Of a DNA stretch of 50,024 bases, positions 9,574 through 18,695 are shown in pieces (position 1 is the first letter of the stretch; each line of letters starts with the position of its first letter). The DNA comes from Akkermansiaceae bacterium (GTDB lineage: Bacteria; Verrucomicrobiota; Verrucomicrobiia; Verrucomicrobiales; Akkermansiaceae). The notes under the pieces are model-generated. The model searched no databases, was not told the DNA's origin, and was given only the letters and a program-made list of their open reading frames with translations. Location: positions 1-50,024 of the forward strand of contig CAISTY010000219.1 of the NCBI GenBank assembly GCA_903888515.1, written 5' to 3'. The translations under genes were made by a program, and so were the position numbers.

Positions 9574-10959
9574 TCATTTCCATCCCCCGCCGAGGGCGCG
9601 GTAGGCTTGGACTACGGCTTTCAAGCGGTTGGCACGGGCGTCGGCGAGGTCGAGTTCGGCGGTGAACAGTTCGCGTTCGGCGTCGAGCACTTCCAGATAA
9701 CTTGAAGCCCCCCCTTGGAAGCGTTCCAGCGCGAGCACGGAGACATTTTTCTGGGAGGTGACCAATTTGGATCCTTCGGCGATGATCTCGCCGGTTTTCT
9801 GATAGGAGTTGAACGCGTCCGCTGCTTCCTGGAATGCTTGCTGGACGGCTTTGTCGTACGCGACGAGCGCGATTTTTGCGCTGGCCTGTGCGGCTTGCAC
9901 GCGGGCTTTGCTGCGGCCCGCGTCAAAGATGGGGCCGGCGAGTTGGGGACCGATCGAGTAGGCCCCGGATTTGCCTTCGAGCAAATTGTGCAGGTCGGCG
10001 CTGATCATGCCACCGTTGCCGGTGAGTGATAGCGAGGGGAAGCGGAGGGCCTCGGCCACGCCGATATCGGCGGTGGCGGCTTGAAAGGCCTGATTGGCGG
10101 CGGACAGATCCGGTCGGCGCGCGATCAAGGAGGATGGCAAGCCGCCAGCGATGCGGAACGATGCATCCAGACGGTCGAGGCTGCCGCCACGGGCAACCCC
10201 GCCCGGGAATTCGCCTAACAGCGCGCGGATTTCGTTTTCCTTGGTGACGATGCCGCGTTCGGTCACGGGGATCACCACCTGAGCTTGGGAGAGCAAGGCC
10301 TCGGCTTGGCCGACCTCCAAGTCCGAACTGATGCCCCCGTTGCGGCGGGCGGTCACGAGATCCAGTGATACCTTGCGACTCGCCGTGGTGCGGCGCGAAA
10401 TGGCCAAGCGTTCATCGAGGTTTTTCAGGTCGATGTAAGCGCTGGCGACCGCCGCGACCAAGCTCGTCTGCACCGCATCGCGCTGGTATTGGGATTCCAG
10501 CAAGCGTGCGCGGGCCGCTTGGTTATCGCGGCGGATACCGCCCCACAGATCGATTTCCCAGCTCAGAAAACCTGTGAGTCCGTAGGATTCGGAGTGGCGG
10601 CCAGTACCCGGGATGACTTGGCCGGCATTGGGCGACGCATAGTTGGCGGACGCGTCGGCGCGGCCACTGAGCGTGGGAAACCATGCGGCGCGGGCGATAT
10701 CGGCGCGGGCGCGGGCTTCTTCTATCCGATAGGTGGCGGCGACCAGGTCCGGGTTGTTTTTCAGGGCTCTGGCGATGAGCGTGCGCAGGTTGGAGTCGGC
10801 GAAGACCTTGCGCCAGGCATGGTCGCCGAACGACGCGCCGTGGGGTGCGCTATCTCCGCGGATGAAGCCAGGGGTTTTCGTTTCCGGCGCGCCCGGTTCC
10901 GGGCCGAGCACACAGGAGTTCACTAACAAAACGGTGGGGAGGATGAATAACAGGCGCAT
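9574..10959 (-). CDS. RND efflux outer-membrane factor (OprM/NodT family)
   Basis: This is the TolC-like outer-membrane channel of the tripartite efflux pump encoded with it. The 461-residue product starts with a lipoprotein signal (LPTVLLVNSC, lipobox cysteine at about residue 16). It then shows the two OEP repeats, with RIEEARARADIARAAWFPTL and later ARRPDLSAANQAFQAATADI, SLSLTG and the long coiled-coil helices. It is the last gene of the operon, starting 24 bp after the transporter stop. Length and order (adaptor, pump, channel) are standard. Substrates cannot be read from the sequence. Confidence 0.93.
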   Translation of the reverse strand: MRLLFILPTVLLVNSCVLGPEPGAPETKTPGFIRGDSAPHGASFGDHAWRKVFADSNLRTLIARALKNNPDLVAATYRIEEARARADIARAAWFPTLSGRADASANYASPNAGQVIPGTGRHSESYGLTGFLSWEIDLWGGIRRDNQAARARLLESQYQRDAVQTSLVAAVASAYIDLKNLDERLAISRRTTASRKVSLDLVTARRNGGISSDLEVGQAEALLSQAQVVIPVTERGIVTKENEIRALLGEFPGGVARGGSLDRLDASFRIAGGLPSSLIARRPDLSAANQAFQAATADIGVAEALRFPSLSLTGNGGMISADLHNLLEGKSGAYSIGPQLAGPIFDAGRSKARVQAAQASAKIALVAYDKAVQQAFQEAADAFNSYQKTGEIIAEGSKLVTSQKNVSVLALERFQGGASSYLEVLDAERELFTAELDLADARANRLKAVVQAYRALGGGWK

Positions 10960-10982
10960 AACGAGCGGTATTTTGTGTTTGG

Positions 10983-13900
10983 TTAGGCTGCGTGATCGGG
11001 CGCTGCGGGTGCCGGAACTGGCAGCGGTGCGGACTTGGCCTTGCGATCCGAGAAGCGTTGGACGAAGACATAACAGACCGGGATCAGGAACAGGCCGATG
11101 GCGGTGGAGATGGTCATGCCAAAGACCACGCCGGTGCCCATGGTGCTGCGCGAGGCGGCGCCGGAACCGGAAGCCAGCATCAAGGGCACGCAGCCGAGGA
11201 TGAAGGCGAAGGACGTCATCAGGATAGGGCGCAGGCGGAGTTTCGCTCCCAGGATGGCGGCGTCGATGGTCGGCATGCCTTCGTCGCGTTTCATTTTGGC
11301 GAATTCGACGATGAGGATGGCGTTTTTCGCCGCGAGGCCGATGAGCATGACGAGGCCGACCTGGGCATAGACGTTCATGTCGAACTTGCGCAGGAGCAGG
11401 CCCGTCATCGTGCCGAGGATGACGGTGGGGACGGACAGCAGCACGGCGAAAGGCAACGACCAGCTTTCATACTGTGCGGCGAGTAGCAGGAAGACGAAGA
11501 GGATCGCCATGGCGAAAATCACCCCCGCCTGGCCTTCGGATTTCTTTTCCTGGAGCGTCAGGCCGGACCACTCATAGCCGGTCTCGGCGGGCATTTCCTT
11601 CATCACCTCTTCGATCGCCTTGATCGACTGGCCGGAACTGTATCCCGGCGCGGTGGCACCGATGATTTCGGCGGAGTTGTAGAGGTTGAAACGGGTGACC
11701 AGATTGGGGCCGGTCATCTTGGTAACGGTGACCAGCGTGCTGAGCGGGATCATGTTGCCGTCGTTGCTGCGGACATAGAATTTCCCGATGTCGTCCGGCT
11801 TGCTAGTGAACTCGGGCTCGGCTTGCAGAAAGACCTTGTACACCTTGCCGAACTTCACGAAGTCATTGACGTAAAGACCGCTGAGGTAGGTCTGGAGGGT
11901 GGCGAACACGCTGTCCACCGGCACGTTGAGCGTGCGTGCTTTTTCGCGGTCCATCTCCACTTTTACCTGCGGTGTGGCGGGGTTGAAGGTGGTGCTCAGG
12001 CGGGCGATTTCCGGGCGTTTGGCGGCGGCAGCCTGCAGTTGTTGCACATAGCCCGCCAGATCGTCGATGGTGCCGCCGGCGCGATCCTGAAGCTGCATGG
12101 TGAAACCGGAAACATTGCCATATCCCGGTAGCGGGGGCGGGCCGAATGCAAACGCACGGGCACCGGGAATGGCGGCAAATTTTTTCGTCCACGCTTCAGC
12201 GATGGCCTTGGAATGGAGGTGGGGTTCGTGGCGTTCTTCCCAAGGCTTGAGGCCCACGAACATCAGCGCGGCGTTCGGAACATTGAGCGAGTTGAGGATG
12301 TTCATGCCAGCCAGCCCGACGGCGGATTGCACGCCTTCCGTTTCGCGAACGATTTTTTCGATCAGCTTGAGCGCCTCGTCCGACCGCTGGAGCGAAGCTC
12401 CCTCCGGCAGCTCGATCGCCACAAACAGATAGCCCTTGTCCTCGTCCGGAATGAATCCGCCGGGCACGTGCTTGCCGATGCGGTTGATGCCTACGATGAC
12501 AAGCACCAGCATCACCATGGAAAGCGTCGCCTTGCGCACCAGACCGCCGACCACCCTGCCGTAGCGCTCGATGATCCAATCGAAGGCGGCGTTGAACTTC
12601 CTGAAGAACCAGGCGATCGGACCCTTGCCGGGCGTCGGTTTGCGCAGCAACATGGCCGAAAGCGCCGGACTGAGCGTGAGCGCGTTGATCACCGAGAAGA
12701 CCACCGCGATGGCGATGGTCAGCGCAAACTGGCTGTAAAGCTGGCCGGTCACCCCGCCCATGAAGGCGACGGGCACGAACACCGCGCACAACACCAGGCC
12801 GATGGCAACCACCGGGCCGGACACCTCCTGCATCGCCTTGCGCGTGGCTTCCGTGGGTGAGAGTCCGTGTTCAATGTGATGCTGCACCGCCTCGACGACG
12901 ACGATGGCGTCATCGACCACGATCCCGATCGCCAGCACCAAGCCGAACATGGTGAGCACGTTCACGCTGAAGCCCATCACCGGAAACATGATGAAGGCTC
13001 CTAACAATGAAACCGGCACCGTCAGCATCGGAATGATGGTGGCGCGGAAACTCTGCAGGAAGATGAAAACGACAATCAGCACCAGAATCACCGCCTCGAA
13101 AAGCGTGTCGACGATCGCTTTAATCGAGGCCTTGATCGGCAGCGTCGAGTCCAGCGCGACCTCATAGATCATGTCCGCCGGAAACTTGGCCTTCGCCTTC
13201 TCGAGGATGGCCTTGACGTTTTTCGCTGTCTCGAGCGCGTTGGCGCCGGGTGCCAGATAGATGGCGAAGGCGCCGGCCGGTGACTGGTTGAGGCGGGCGC
13301 GGAGATCGTAGGTCTGTGCTCCGAGTTCCACGCGGGCCACATCCTTGATTTTCACCTGCGAGCCATCGCTGTTAGAGCGGATGATGACCTCTTCAAACTC
13401 CTTGGGGTCCTTGAGCAAGCCGAGGGCACGCACGTTGTATTGGCCTTCTTGCTCCGGCGGTGCGGGCTCGGCCCCAATCCGTCCGGCGGGCGACTGGGCG
13501 TTTTGCTCCTGCAACGCCTTCTTGATGTCGTCCGGCGTGATGCCCAGCGAGGCGAGCCGGTCCGGCTGCAGCCACATGCGCATCGTGTAGTCCTGCGCGG
13601 TGAAGTTTTTCACATCACCCACGCCGCGCACCCGCTTGATCGCGTCCACTAGGTTGAGGTCGCAGTAGTTGCTGAGGAAAATCGCGTCGTAGGTGCCCTT
13701 GGGCGAGGCGAGGCCGATGACCATCAGTATGTCCGGGCTGGAGCGGTTGACGACGATCCCCTCGCGTTTCACCGGCTCCGGGAGCTGGGCCTCGGCTTGG
13801 CTCACCCGATTCTGGGTGTTGACCTGCATGATGTCCACGTCCGTGCCGACATCGAAATAGACGTTGAGCGTCAGCTTGCCATCGTTGGCGTTGAACGACT

Positions 13901-14135
13901 GCATGTAGAGCAGTTTGTCCACGCCGTTGACCTTGGTCTCGATCGGGGTGGCGACGGATTCCATGACCGCCTCCGCCGCCGCGCCGCGGTAGGTGGTGGT
14001 CGCTTGGATCATGGTCGGGCTGACGTTCGGGTATTCCGAGATCGGCAGCCGTGAGAGGGAGATGGCGCCCACGATGACCGTGAGGATGGCGATGACCATC
14101 GCCACAATCGGCCGGCGGATGAAGAAGTCGGCCAT
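10983..14135 (-). CDS. RND inner-membrane efflux transporter (AcrB/MexB family)
   Basis: A proton-driven drug/toxin exporter of the hydrophobe/amphiphile efflux family, 1050 residues, the normal length. The N-terminus FFIRRPIVAMVIAILTVIVG is typical. The proton-relay aspartates lie in GIVVDDAIVVVEA near residue 407, and the partner lysine in GLAAKNAILIVEFAK near residue 940. Both large periplasmic porter loops are present. It starts 6 bp after the adaptor stop and is followed by the outer-membrane factor, so all three parts are co-transcribed. No frameshift or missing key residue is seen. Confidence 0.96.
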   Translation of the reverse strand: MADFFIRRPIVAMVIAILTVIVGAISLSRLPISEYPNVSPTMIQATTTYRGAAAEAVMESVATPIETKVNGVDKLLYMQSFNANDGKLTLNVYFDVGTDVDIMQVNTQNRVSQAEAQLPEPVKREGIVVNRSSPDILMVIGLASPKGTYDAIFLSNYCDLNLVDAIKRVRGVGDVKNFTAQDYTMRMWLQPDRLASLGITPDDIKKALQEQNAQSPAGRIGAEPAPPEQEGQYNVRALGLLKDPKEFEEVIIRSNSDGSQVKIKDVARVELGAQTYDLRARLNQSPAGAFAIYLAPGANALETAKNVKAILEKAKAKFPADMIYEVALDSTLPIKASIKAIVDTLFEAVILVLIVVFIFLQSFRATIIPMLTVPVSLLGAFIMFPVMGFSVNVLTMFGLVLAIGIVVDDAIVVVEAVQHHIEHGLSPTEATRKAMQEVSGPVVAIGLVLCAVFVPVAFMGGVTGQLYSQFALTIAIAVVFSVINALTLSPALSAMLLRKPTPGKGPIAWFFRKFNAAFDWIIERYGRVVGGLVRKATLSMVMLVLVIVGINRIGKHVPGGFIPDEDKGYLFVAIELPEGASLQRSDEALKLIEKIVRETEGVQSAVGLAGMNILNSLNVPNAALMFVGLKPWEERHEPHLHSKAIAEAWTKKFAAIPGARAFAFGPPPLPGYGNVSGFTMQLQDRAGGTIDDLAGYVQQLQAAAAKRPEIARLSTTFNPATPQVKVEMDREKARTLNVPVDSVFATLQTYLSGLYVNDFVKFGKVYKVFLQAEPEFTSKPDDIGKFYVRSNDGNMIPLSTLVTVTKMTGPNLVTRFNLYNSAEIIGATAPGYSSGQSIKAIEEVMKEMPAETGYEWSGLTLQEKKSEGQAGVIFAMAILFVFLLLAAQYESWSLPFAVLLSVPTVILGTMTGLLLRKFDMNVYAQVGLVMLIGLAAKNAILIVEFAKMKRDEGMPTIDAAILGAKLRLRPILMTSFAFILGCVPLMLASGSGAASRSTMGTGVVFGMTISTAIGLFLIPVCYVFVQRFSDRKAKSAPLPVPAPAAPDHAA

Positions 14136-14141
14136 GACGGG

Positions 14142-15413
14142 TTATTCTTTGGAGGTTGTCGGCGGCTCGGCGGATTTGGCGGCGGCATCAAAAATCTGCA
14201 CGGGCATCCCCTCGCGCAGTTTGTTGATGCCCTCGACGACGATCCGGTCCCCTGGTTTGAGTCCCTCGTTGATGATGATCTGTGGGCCGACCTGCTCGCC
14301 GCGGGTGACTCCTTGTTGGCTGACCTTGTTGTCTTTTCCGACCCGCCAGACGAAGCTCTTGCCCTGAAGTTCGACAATGGCGCGCTCGGGAACCGTGATG
14401 CAATCGGGCTTTTTGGGGAGGTTCACCCGGACCCGGGCAAACATGCCCGGCCGCAGGATCCGGTCCGGTTGCGCGATGGAATCCGGTTTCACGGCCGGGT
14501 CCGGTTTGGCGATCGGTTCGCGTTCCGGGTTGGGGAACTCGGCGCGGATCCGGATGGTCGCAGTTTTCGTATTCACCGCCCGGTCAATGAACACGAACTT
14601 GCCCGGCTCGGAATACGCCTTGCCATTGGCGAGAATCAAGGTGAGCGGCAGGGTATCGATCTCTCTGCCGAGTTGGTGGCTCTTGTCCTGGGCCTGTATG
14701 TAATCCACTTCGCTGACATTGCAGTAGAACCACATCGGATCGAGCTTCGAGATGGTGGCTAACAAGGTGGGTTCACCCTTGCCTACCAGATCGCCGATGG
14801 ACACCTGTTTGGCGCCGATCAGGCCGGTGATCGGTGCCCGCACCTCGCAATAACCGAGATTCAGCCGGGCGCTTTCCACCCTGGACTGGGCGGTGAGCAC
14901 GTTGGCTTTGCCCATGTCCAACGCCGCCCGGGAGTTGTCCAGATCCTGTTGGGGAACCGCCTTTTTTTCGGCCAGCGGTGTCAGGCGGTTGACGTCGGCC
15001 TGATATTTGGCGACTGCGGCCTGGGCCTCGGCGAGCGAGCCTTCGGCGGCCGCAAGTTTTTCCTCGAACGGTTTCTTATCGAGCACAAACAGCATGTCCC
15101 CCTTTTTCACCCCAACCCCTTCCTGGAACTTCATTTCCTCGACAAACGCCTCGACGCGGGCCCGCACCTCGACGTTCTGCGGCGAGTCGAGCTGGCCGAT
15201 GAGCGTGGTGGTCAGCGGGACCTCCGAAGTCTGCATTTCCATGACCTTGACGATCGGCGGCGGCGGCACTGTGGCCTCGGGTTTCTTGCAGCCACAGAGG
15301 AAAACCGTGGTGATTAGCGCTACTGGAAATCCGACACGCGCGAGCCTAACGGAAACATTCCAGTACCCGAAGGTTTTGCAGCAGCGGAATGGGTCTGGGG
15401 TTCTTGTAGTCAA
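14142..15413 (-). CDS. RND periplasmic adaptor (membrane fusion protein)
   Basis: This is the AcrA/MexA-type adaptor that bridges pump and outer-membrane channel. The 423-residue protein has a hydrophobic export segment with lipobox-like ITTVFLCGC, so it is probably a lipoprotein. It then has the lipoyl/barrel-sandwich halves (EVRARVEAFVEEMKFQEG and APITGLIGAKQVSIGDLVGK) around an alpha-helical hairpin. An oddity is a short, repetitive Lys/Pro/Asp-rich insert near residues 305-325 (KPDPAVKPDSIAQPDRILRP), apparently an expanded loop in the beta-barrel region. First gene of the operon; the promoter should lie upstream in 15414-15646. A start further in is possible, since about 30 residues precede the hydrophobic stretch. 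Confidence 0.92.
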   Translation of the reverse strand: MTTRTPDPFRCCKTFGYWNVSVRLARVGFPVALITTVFLCGCKKPEATVPPPPIVKVMEMQTSEVPLTTTLIGQLDSPQNVEVRARVEAFVEEMKFQEGVGVKKGDMLFVLDKKPFEEKLAAAEGSLAEAQAAVAKYQADVNRLTPLAEKKAVPQQDLDNSRAALDMGKANVLTAQSRVESARLNLGYCEVRAPITGLIGAKQVSIGDLVGKGEPTLLATISKLDPMWFYCNVSEVDYIQAQDKSHQLGREIDTLPLTLILANGKAYSEPGKFVFIDRAVNTKTATIRIRAEFPNPEREPIAKPDPAVKPDSIAQPDRILRPGMFARVRVNLPKKPDCITVPERAIVELQGKSFVWRVGKDNKVSQQGVTRGEQVGPQIIINEGLKPGDRIVVEGINKLREGMPVQIFDAAAKSAEPPTTSKE

Positions 15414-15646
15414 GGGAATGTGGGGTTGGTTCTGCGTCAGCGTCTGGCTTTGCGCGAGTCAAGCAATGTTTCCCGCGCTGTCAATGGATTAATGGATCGC
15501 AGGTTTGATGGTCCCACCCACGAATTGCCCGTCATCCGGCTTGTTTCCGGCTTCCGATAGCAGGTGGCGGATTCCAACCCGTCCGCAATGCCCCGGGCAG
15601 GCATTTCCCTTGGTGTTAGAGAATCCGGGGCGTATCCTGCACCTCG

Positions 15647-16537
15647 ATGACGGACCCCGACGAGACCGCGTTTTTCGCATTCATGGACACCGAAAGGAGC
15701 GCCTCCCCGCGGACGTTGGCGAACTATCAGGATGCGCTCGCCGCCTATCGGATCTGGCGGGCGCAGGGGTTCACGAACTGGCGCGAGGCGGTGACCGATG
15801 ATTTCCGCGATTATCTCTTCGCGCTGATGAAGCGCGGGTTCAAGCGCTCGACACTCCGCTTGCGCTTCGCGGCTTTGCGCTCGTTTTACAAATTCCTCGT
15901 GCTGCGTCGCGGCCTGGCCCGCAGCCCGGTGGCGGAAGTCCAGCTTCCGAAACCCGAGCGCGGCCTGCCGGTGGTGCTGTCGGTCGCGCAAATCGACGAT
16001 TTGTTAGGAATCCCGCTGCGTTGTCCGCCGGACAAAAAAGCGCCCGCTTGGCTGCCGCTGCGCGATGCGGCGATCCTCGAGCTGTTTTACTCGTGCGGTC
16101 TGCGCATTGCCGAGTTGCTCGCGCTCGACGTGAGGGATGTGGATTTCCTCGGCGATACCGTGCGCGTCACCGGCAAAGGATCCAAACAACGCATTGTCCC
16201 GGTCGGCGGGCCGGCGATCAGCGCGATCCAACGCTACCGGCAGGAGGCGGTCGTCACATCCGGCCCGTTGTTTCTCAGCAAGCGCCGCACCCGCATCACC
16301 CAGCAGGCGGTGGATCAATTGCTGAAAAAATACCTCAAACACAGTGCCATTCCTTTCGCCATCAGCCCGCATAAATTGAGACATACCTTCGCCACCCACA
16401 TGTTGGACGCCGGGGCGGATCTGCGCAGCGTGCAGGCACTGCTCGGGCATGCCTCGCTTTCCACCACCCAAATCTATACCCACGTCACCAAGGAACGTCT
16501 CAAACAGGCGTATGATGACGCCCATCCGCGGGCGTGA
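15647..16537 (+). CDS. XerC/XerD-type tyrosine recombinase
   Basis: Site-specific recombinase of the Xer family, which resolves chromosome dimers at dif; it could also belong to an element. The 296-residue length is right for XerC/D. The catalytic set is complete: Arg153 (CGLRIAEL), Lys near 177 (GKGSKQR), His242 and Arg245 (SPHKLRHTF), His268 (LLGHASLS) and the nucleophile Tyr277 (TTQIYTH). The N-terminal SAM-like core-binding domain is also present. ATG 15647 follows about 230 bp of non-coding DNA that separates it from the divergent efflux operon. XerC and XerD cannot be told apart here; the intact domains and lack of element genes nearby favour a housekeeping role. Confidence 0.9.
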   Translation: MTDPDETAFFAFMDTERSASPRTLANYQDALAAYRIWRAQGFTNWREAVTDDFRDYLFALMKRGFKRSTLRLRFAALRSFYKFLVLRRGLARSPVAEVQLPKPERGLPVVLSVAQIDDLLGIPLRCPPDKKAPAWLPLRDAAILELFYSCGLRIAELLALDVRDVDFLGDTVRVTGKGSKQRIVPVGGPAISAIQRYRQEAVVTSGPLFLSKRRTRITQQAVDQLLKKYLKHSAIPFAISPHKLRHTFATHMLDAGADLRSVQALLGHASLSTTQIYTHVTKERLKQAYDDAHPRA

Positions 16538-16706
16538 CGGCTCACAGATGATTGCCTGCGCGGCAGTGCCACCCCCGTCTAGCGTGCACGCGAATGATGG
16601 ATACAGCGGCGTTGCCGGTCGGGAAAATCACCGCGGGACGAAAGATTCGACTGGAAGCGCACCGCAAGCGGATTCAGTTTCACCGCCATCCCGCCAGACT
16701 GATTCC

Positions 16707-17117
16707 ATGAAATCCCTGATGATGCTTTGGATCTGTGCCAGCGCCAGCGCGGCGCTCACCGCCTGCGGAATGTTCCAATCCACCAAACCCCCACCACCCA
16801 AGGCAAAGCCCGCCACCGAGGCCCCGAAACTCATCGGCAGAATCGCTTCCATCCCGGCGGACAAACGCTTCGTTCTGGTTCAAAGTTACGGAAACCTGAC
16901 AGTCGTGGCCGGCACAATTTTCACCACGCGCGGGCCGGAGGGACGCACCGCCAACCTGCTTGCGACCGGCGAATTCCTCGGCCAATTCTCCGCCGCTGAC
17001 GTCCAATCCGGCCATGTAAAAGTGGGTGACGCCGTCTATTCCCGCCATGTTCCGCCGCCGACACCGCCTCCTTCGGCTCCAGAAACCATTGAAAATGAAA
17101 AGACAACAACATTCTGA
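16707..17117 (+). CDS. Small predicted lipoprotein
   Basis: A 136-residue product with a signal peptide and lipobox (MKSLMMLWICASASAALTAC, Cys20), then a proline/lysine-rich linker and a compact region (KLIGRIASIPADKRFVLVQS...) that looks like a small beta domain with a GxIxxI-type start. It ends in a proline-rich tail. The frame is open further upstream, but ATG 16707 is the only start that gives an export signal. I do not recognise the family. It sits alone between the Xer recombinase and the MarR regulator. Confidence 0.75.
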   Translation: MKSLMMLWICASASAALTACGMFQSTKPPPPKAKPATEAPKLIGRIASIPADKRFVLVQSYGNLTVVAGTIFTTRGPEGRTANLLATGEFLGQFSAADVQSGHVKVGDAVYSRHVPPPTPPPSAPETIENEKTTTF

Positions 17118-17332
17118 CGAGCCCCGAAAAAATAATTAATTTTTAGCGAATTCTTTTCTTCCAATATCTCCCGCTTTCATGTATTTTTAAAAAGTCCCGA
17201 TTGGCACACGTGCCGAACTGAAATATTTCAAATATTCAGGATGGGTCAGGATTCGTCAGCCCGGGTCATGATCCAATCACAACACGTGTGCTTTTCAACA
17301 TGTCCCAAACATGAACACCCCAACCAGCCAAA
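17118..17332. promoter_or_regulatory. AT-rich control region with palindromes upstream of MarR gene
   Basis: This gap is clearly more AT-rich than its surroundings. It contains TGAAATATTTCAAATATTCA at 17219-17238, whose first 12 bases are a perfect palindrome and whose second half partly repeats it. An imperfect GGCAC-AC-GTGCC dyad lies at about 17203-17214. MarR dimers bind such AT-rich dyads, and many repress themselves. Placement about 95 bp before the marR-like start fits an autoregulatory operator, which is inference. Confidence 0.5.
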
Positions 17333-17788
17333 ATGAAAACCACGCACACCGCAGGCGCTTCGGAGAAAACCGATGCGCATCGTCTCGCTGACTTCGTCCT
17401 GTTTACCCAGCGGAGTTGTATCCTCAACCTGTCCACGGAACTCAACAAAGGAAACGTCTCGTTTCCACAGTTTTTCCTGCTGACCTACCTGTCGAGCGAA
17501 GAGTATCTGACCATGTCGGACATCGCGAAGAAGATGGGTCATTCCACCGCAGCCGCGACCGGTTTGGTGGATCGCTTGGAGAAAATGGTCTATGTCGAGC
17601 GTTCGCATGCCTCGGAAGACCGTCGCAAAATCATGGTGCGCATCACTGCCAAAGGAGTTGAACTCGTGGCGAAAATGCGCACGGAAATCGCCAACGATCT
17701 GGCAAACATCATGGCAGATATGGATGAAGACCAGGCGGAAACCGTCGAACACACCAAGCGGGCCATTTACCGGCGCGCGATGGCGTGA
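17333..17788 (+). CDS. MarR-family transcriptional regulator
   Basis: A 151-residue winged-helix regulator. The DNA-binding core reads LTMSDIAKKMGHSTAAATGL, then VDRLEKM and the wing ERSHASEDRRKIMVRITAKG, with the DxR motif typical of MarR proteins. Helices on both sides form the dimer interface. MarR proteins usually respond to small aromatic or oxidising ligands and repress themselves or efflux genes. It is not beside the RND operon (about 2 kb away, with other genes between), so a link to that pump is only possible. The upstream gap holds candidate operators. Confidence 0.92.
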   Translation: MKTTHTAGASEKTDAHRLADFVLFTQRSCILNLSTELNKGNVSFPQFFLLTYLSSEEYLTMSDIAKKMGHSTAAATGLVDRLEKMVYVERSHASEDRRKIMVRITAKGVELVAKMRTEIANDLANIMADMDEDQAETVEHTKRAIYRRAMA

Positions 17789-18014
17789 ACGCGGGATAAC
17801 GCGCCTGCCAGATCATGCCACCTTGATGCATTCCGGTCACGATTCGGAAGTCGCGGCGTAGCTGAAGCCGCTGGCTCCAGTCCGGGTGTGGAGTGTCTTG
17901 GGCCTTCGCAGCGTTGGCGAAGGAGGCCCGCGCCGCTCCGGATGTCCGCTTGTTTTCCCAATCCGTAACCGGTTGTCTGTGATGCATCGTCAGCGTGTCT
18001 GTTAGTTATTCCGG
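17789..18014. other. Intergenic, no clear feature
   Basis: About 225 bp between the MarR gene and the PgeF-like gene. GC-rich, with no convincing terminator (no stem plus T run) and no tRNA. A GTTAG word at about 18000 lies shortly before the next start. Confidence 0.5.
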
Positions 18015-18695
18015 ATGATGAAGGAGTTTCCATTTCTGGCCAATTTGCATGCGATCCCCGGAGTCCGCGCCGGATGGGTCGAGCGAGTGCCGGGCGTCCG
18101 GATCACTGGCGGTCGGGATGAGGCGATGAAGCAACTGCGCCCGGTCCATGAAGCCGCAGTCGTGCAATTCGCCGGTGCGTCCGCCGCTTGTTGGCGTGCC
18201 GAACAAGTCCACGGCAAGGTTGTGGCAGTGGTCCCCGGCAGTCCGCAAATCATGGCACCCGATGGACTGCCGGTCGTCCCTGCGGCGGACGGTCTGATCA
18301 CCCGGGAATGCGGGGTGGTGCTGGTGATGCATGTCGCCGATTGCGGGGTGATCTGGCTGGCTGACCGGCGGACTGGGGCCATCGGCTTGCTGCATTCCGG
18401 GAAAATGGGCACGGCCAGCAACATATTCGGGGTGGCCATGGATCGGCTGCGCGAGTGTTTCGGCACCCGGGCGCGGGACGTGACGGCGGTGCTGGGTCCG
18501 TGCATTCGTCCGCCCGACTATGAGATTGACTTCGCGGCGGGGATCGGTCACCAAGCCGCTCGTGCCGGGGTCGGGAATTTCATCGACTGCGGGCTCAACA
18601 CCGCGTCTGATTCCGCGCGGTTCTACAGTTACCGGAAGGAATTGGGAATCACCGGCCGCATGATGGCCCTGATCGTCCGCGATACCCCGCCATGA
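18015..18695 (+). CDS. pgeF: PgeF/YfiH-family (DUF152) laccase-domain protein
   Basis: The family includes zinc-dependent purine nucleoside phosphorylases/adenosine deaminases and E. coli PgeF, which keeps peptidoglycan stem peptides correct. The 226-residue product shows the family landmarks: EQVHGKVV, the metal-site cysteine in MHVADCGVI, a histidine in LLHSGKMG where most members have a HAGWRG-type motif, and GPCIRPPDYEID. The changed HSGKMG segment makes this a divergent member. Its stop overlaps the ispE start by 4 nt (ATGA), so the two are co-translated. MMKEF allows a start at either methionine. Confidence 0.8.
   Translation: MMKEFPFLANLHAIPGVRAGWVERVPGVRITGGRDEAMKQLRPVHEAAVVQFAGASAACWRAEQVHGKVVAVVPGSPQIMAPDGLPVVPAADGLITRECGVVLVMHVADCGVIWLADRRTGAIGLLHSGKMGTASNIFGVAMDRLRECFGTRARDVTAVLGPCIRPPDYEIDFAAGIGHQAARAGVGNFIDCGLNTASDSARFYSYRKELGITGRMMALIVRDTPP

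Noticed and set aside
15647..16537. Xer recombinase as the integrase of the tRNA-Met island
   Set aside because: It lies 6 kb away behind an intact efflux operon and has a full XerC/D layout; nothing ties it to the remnants.
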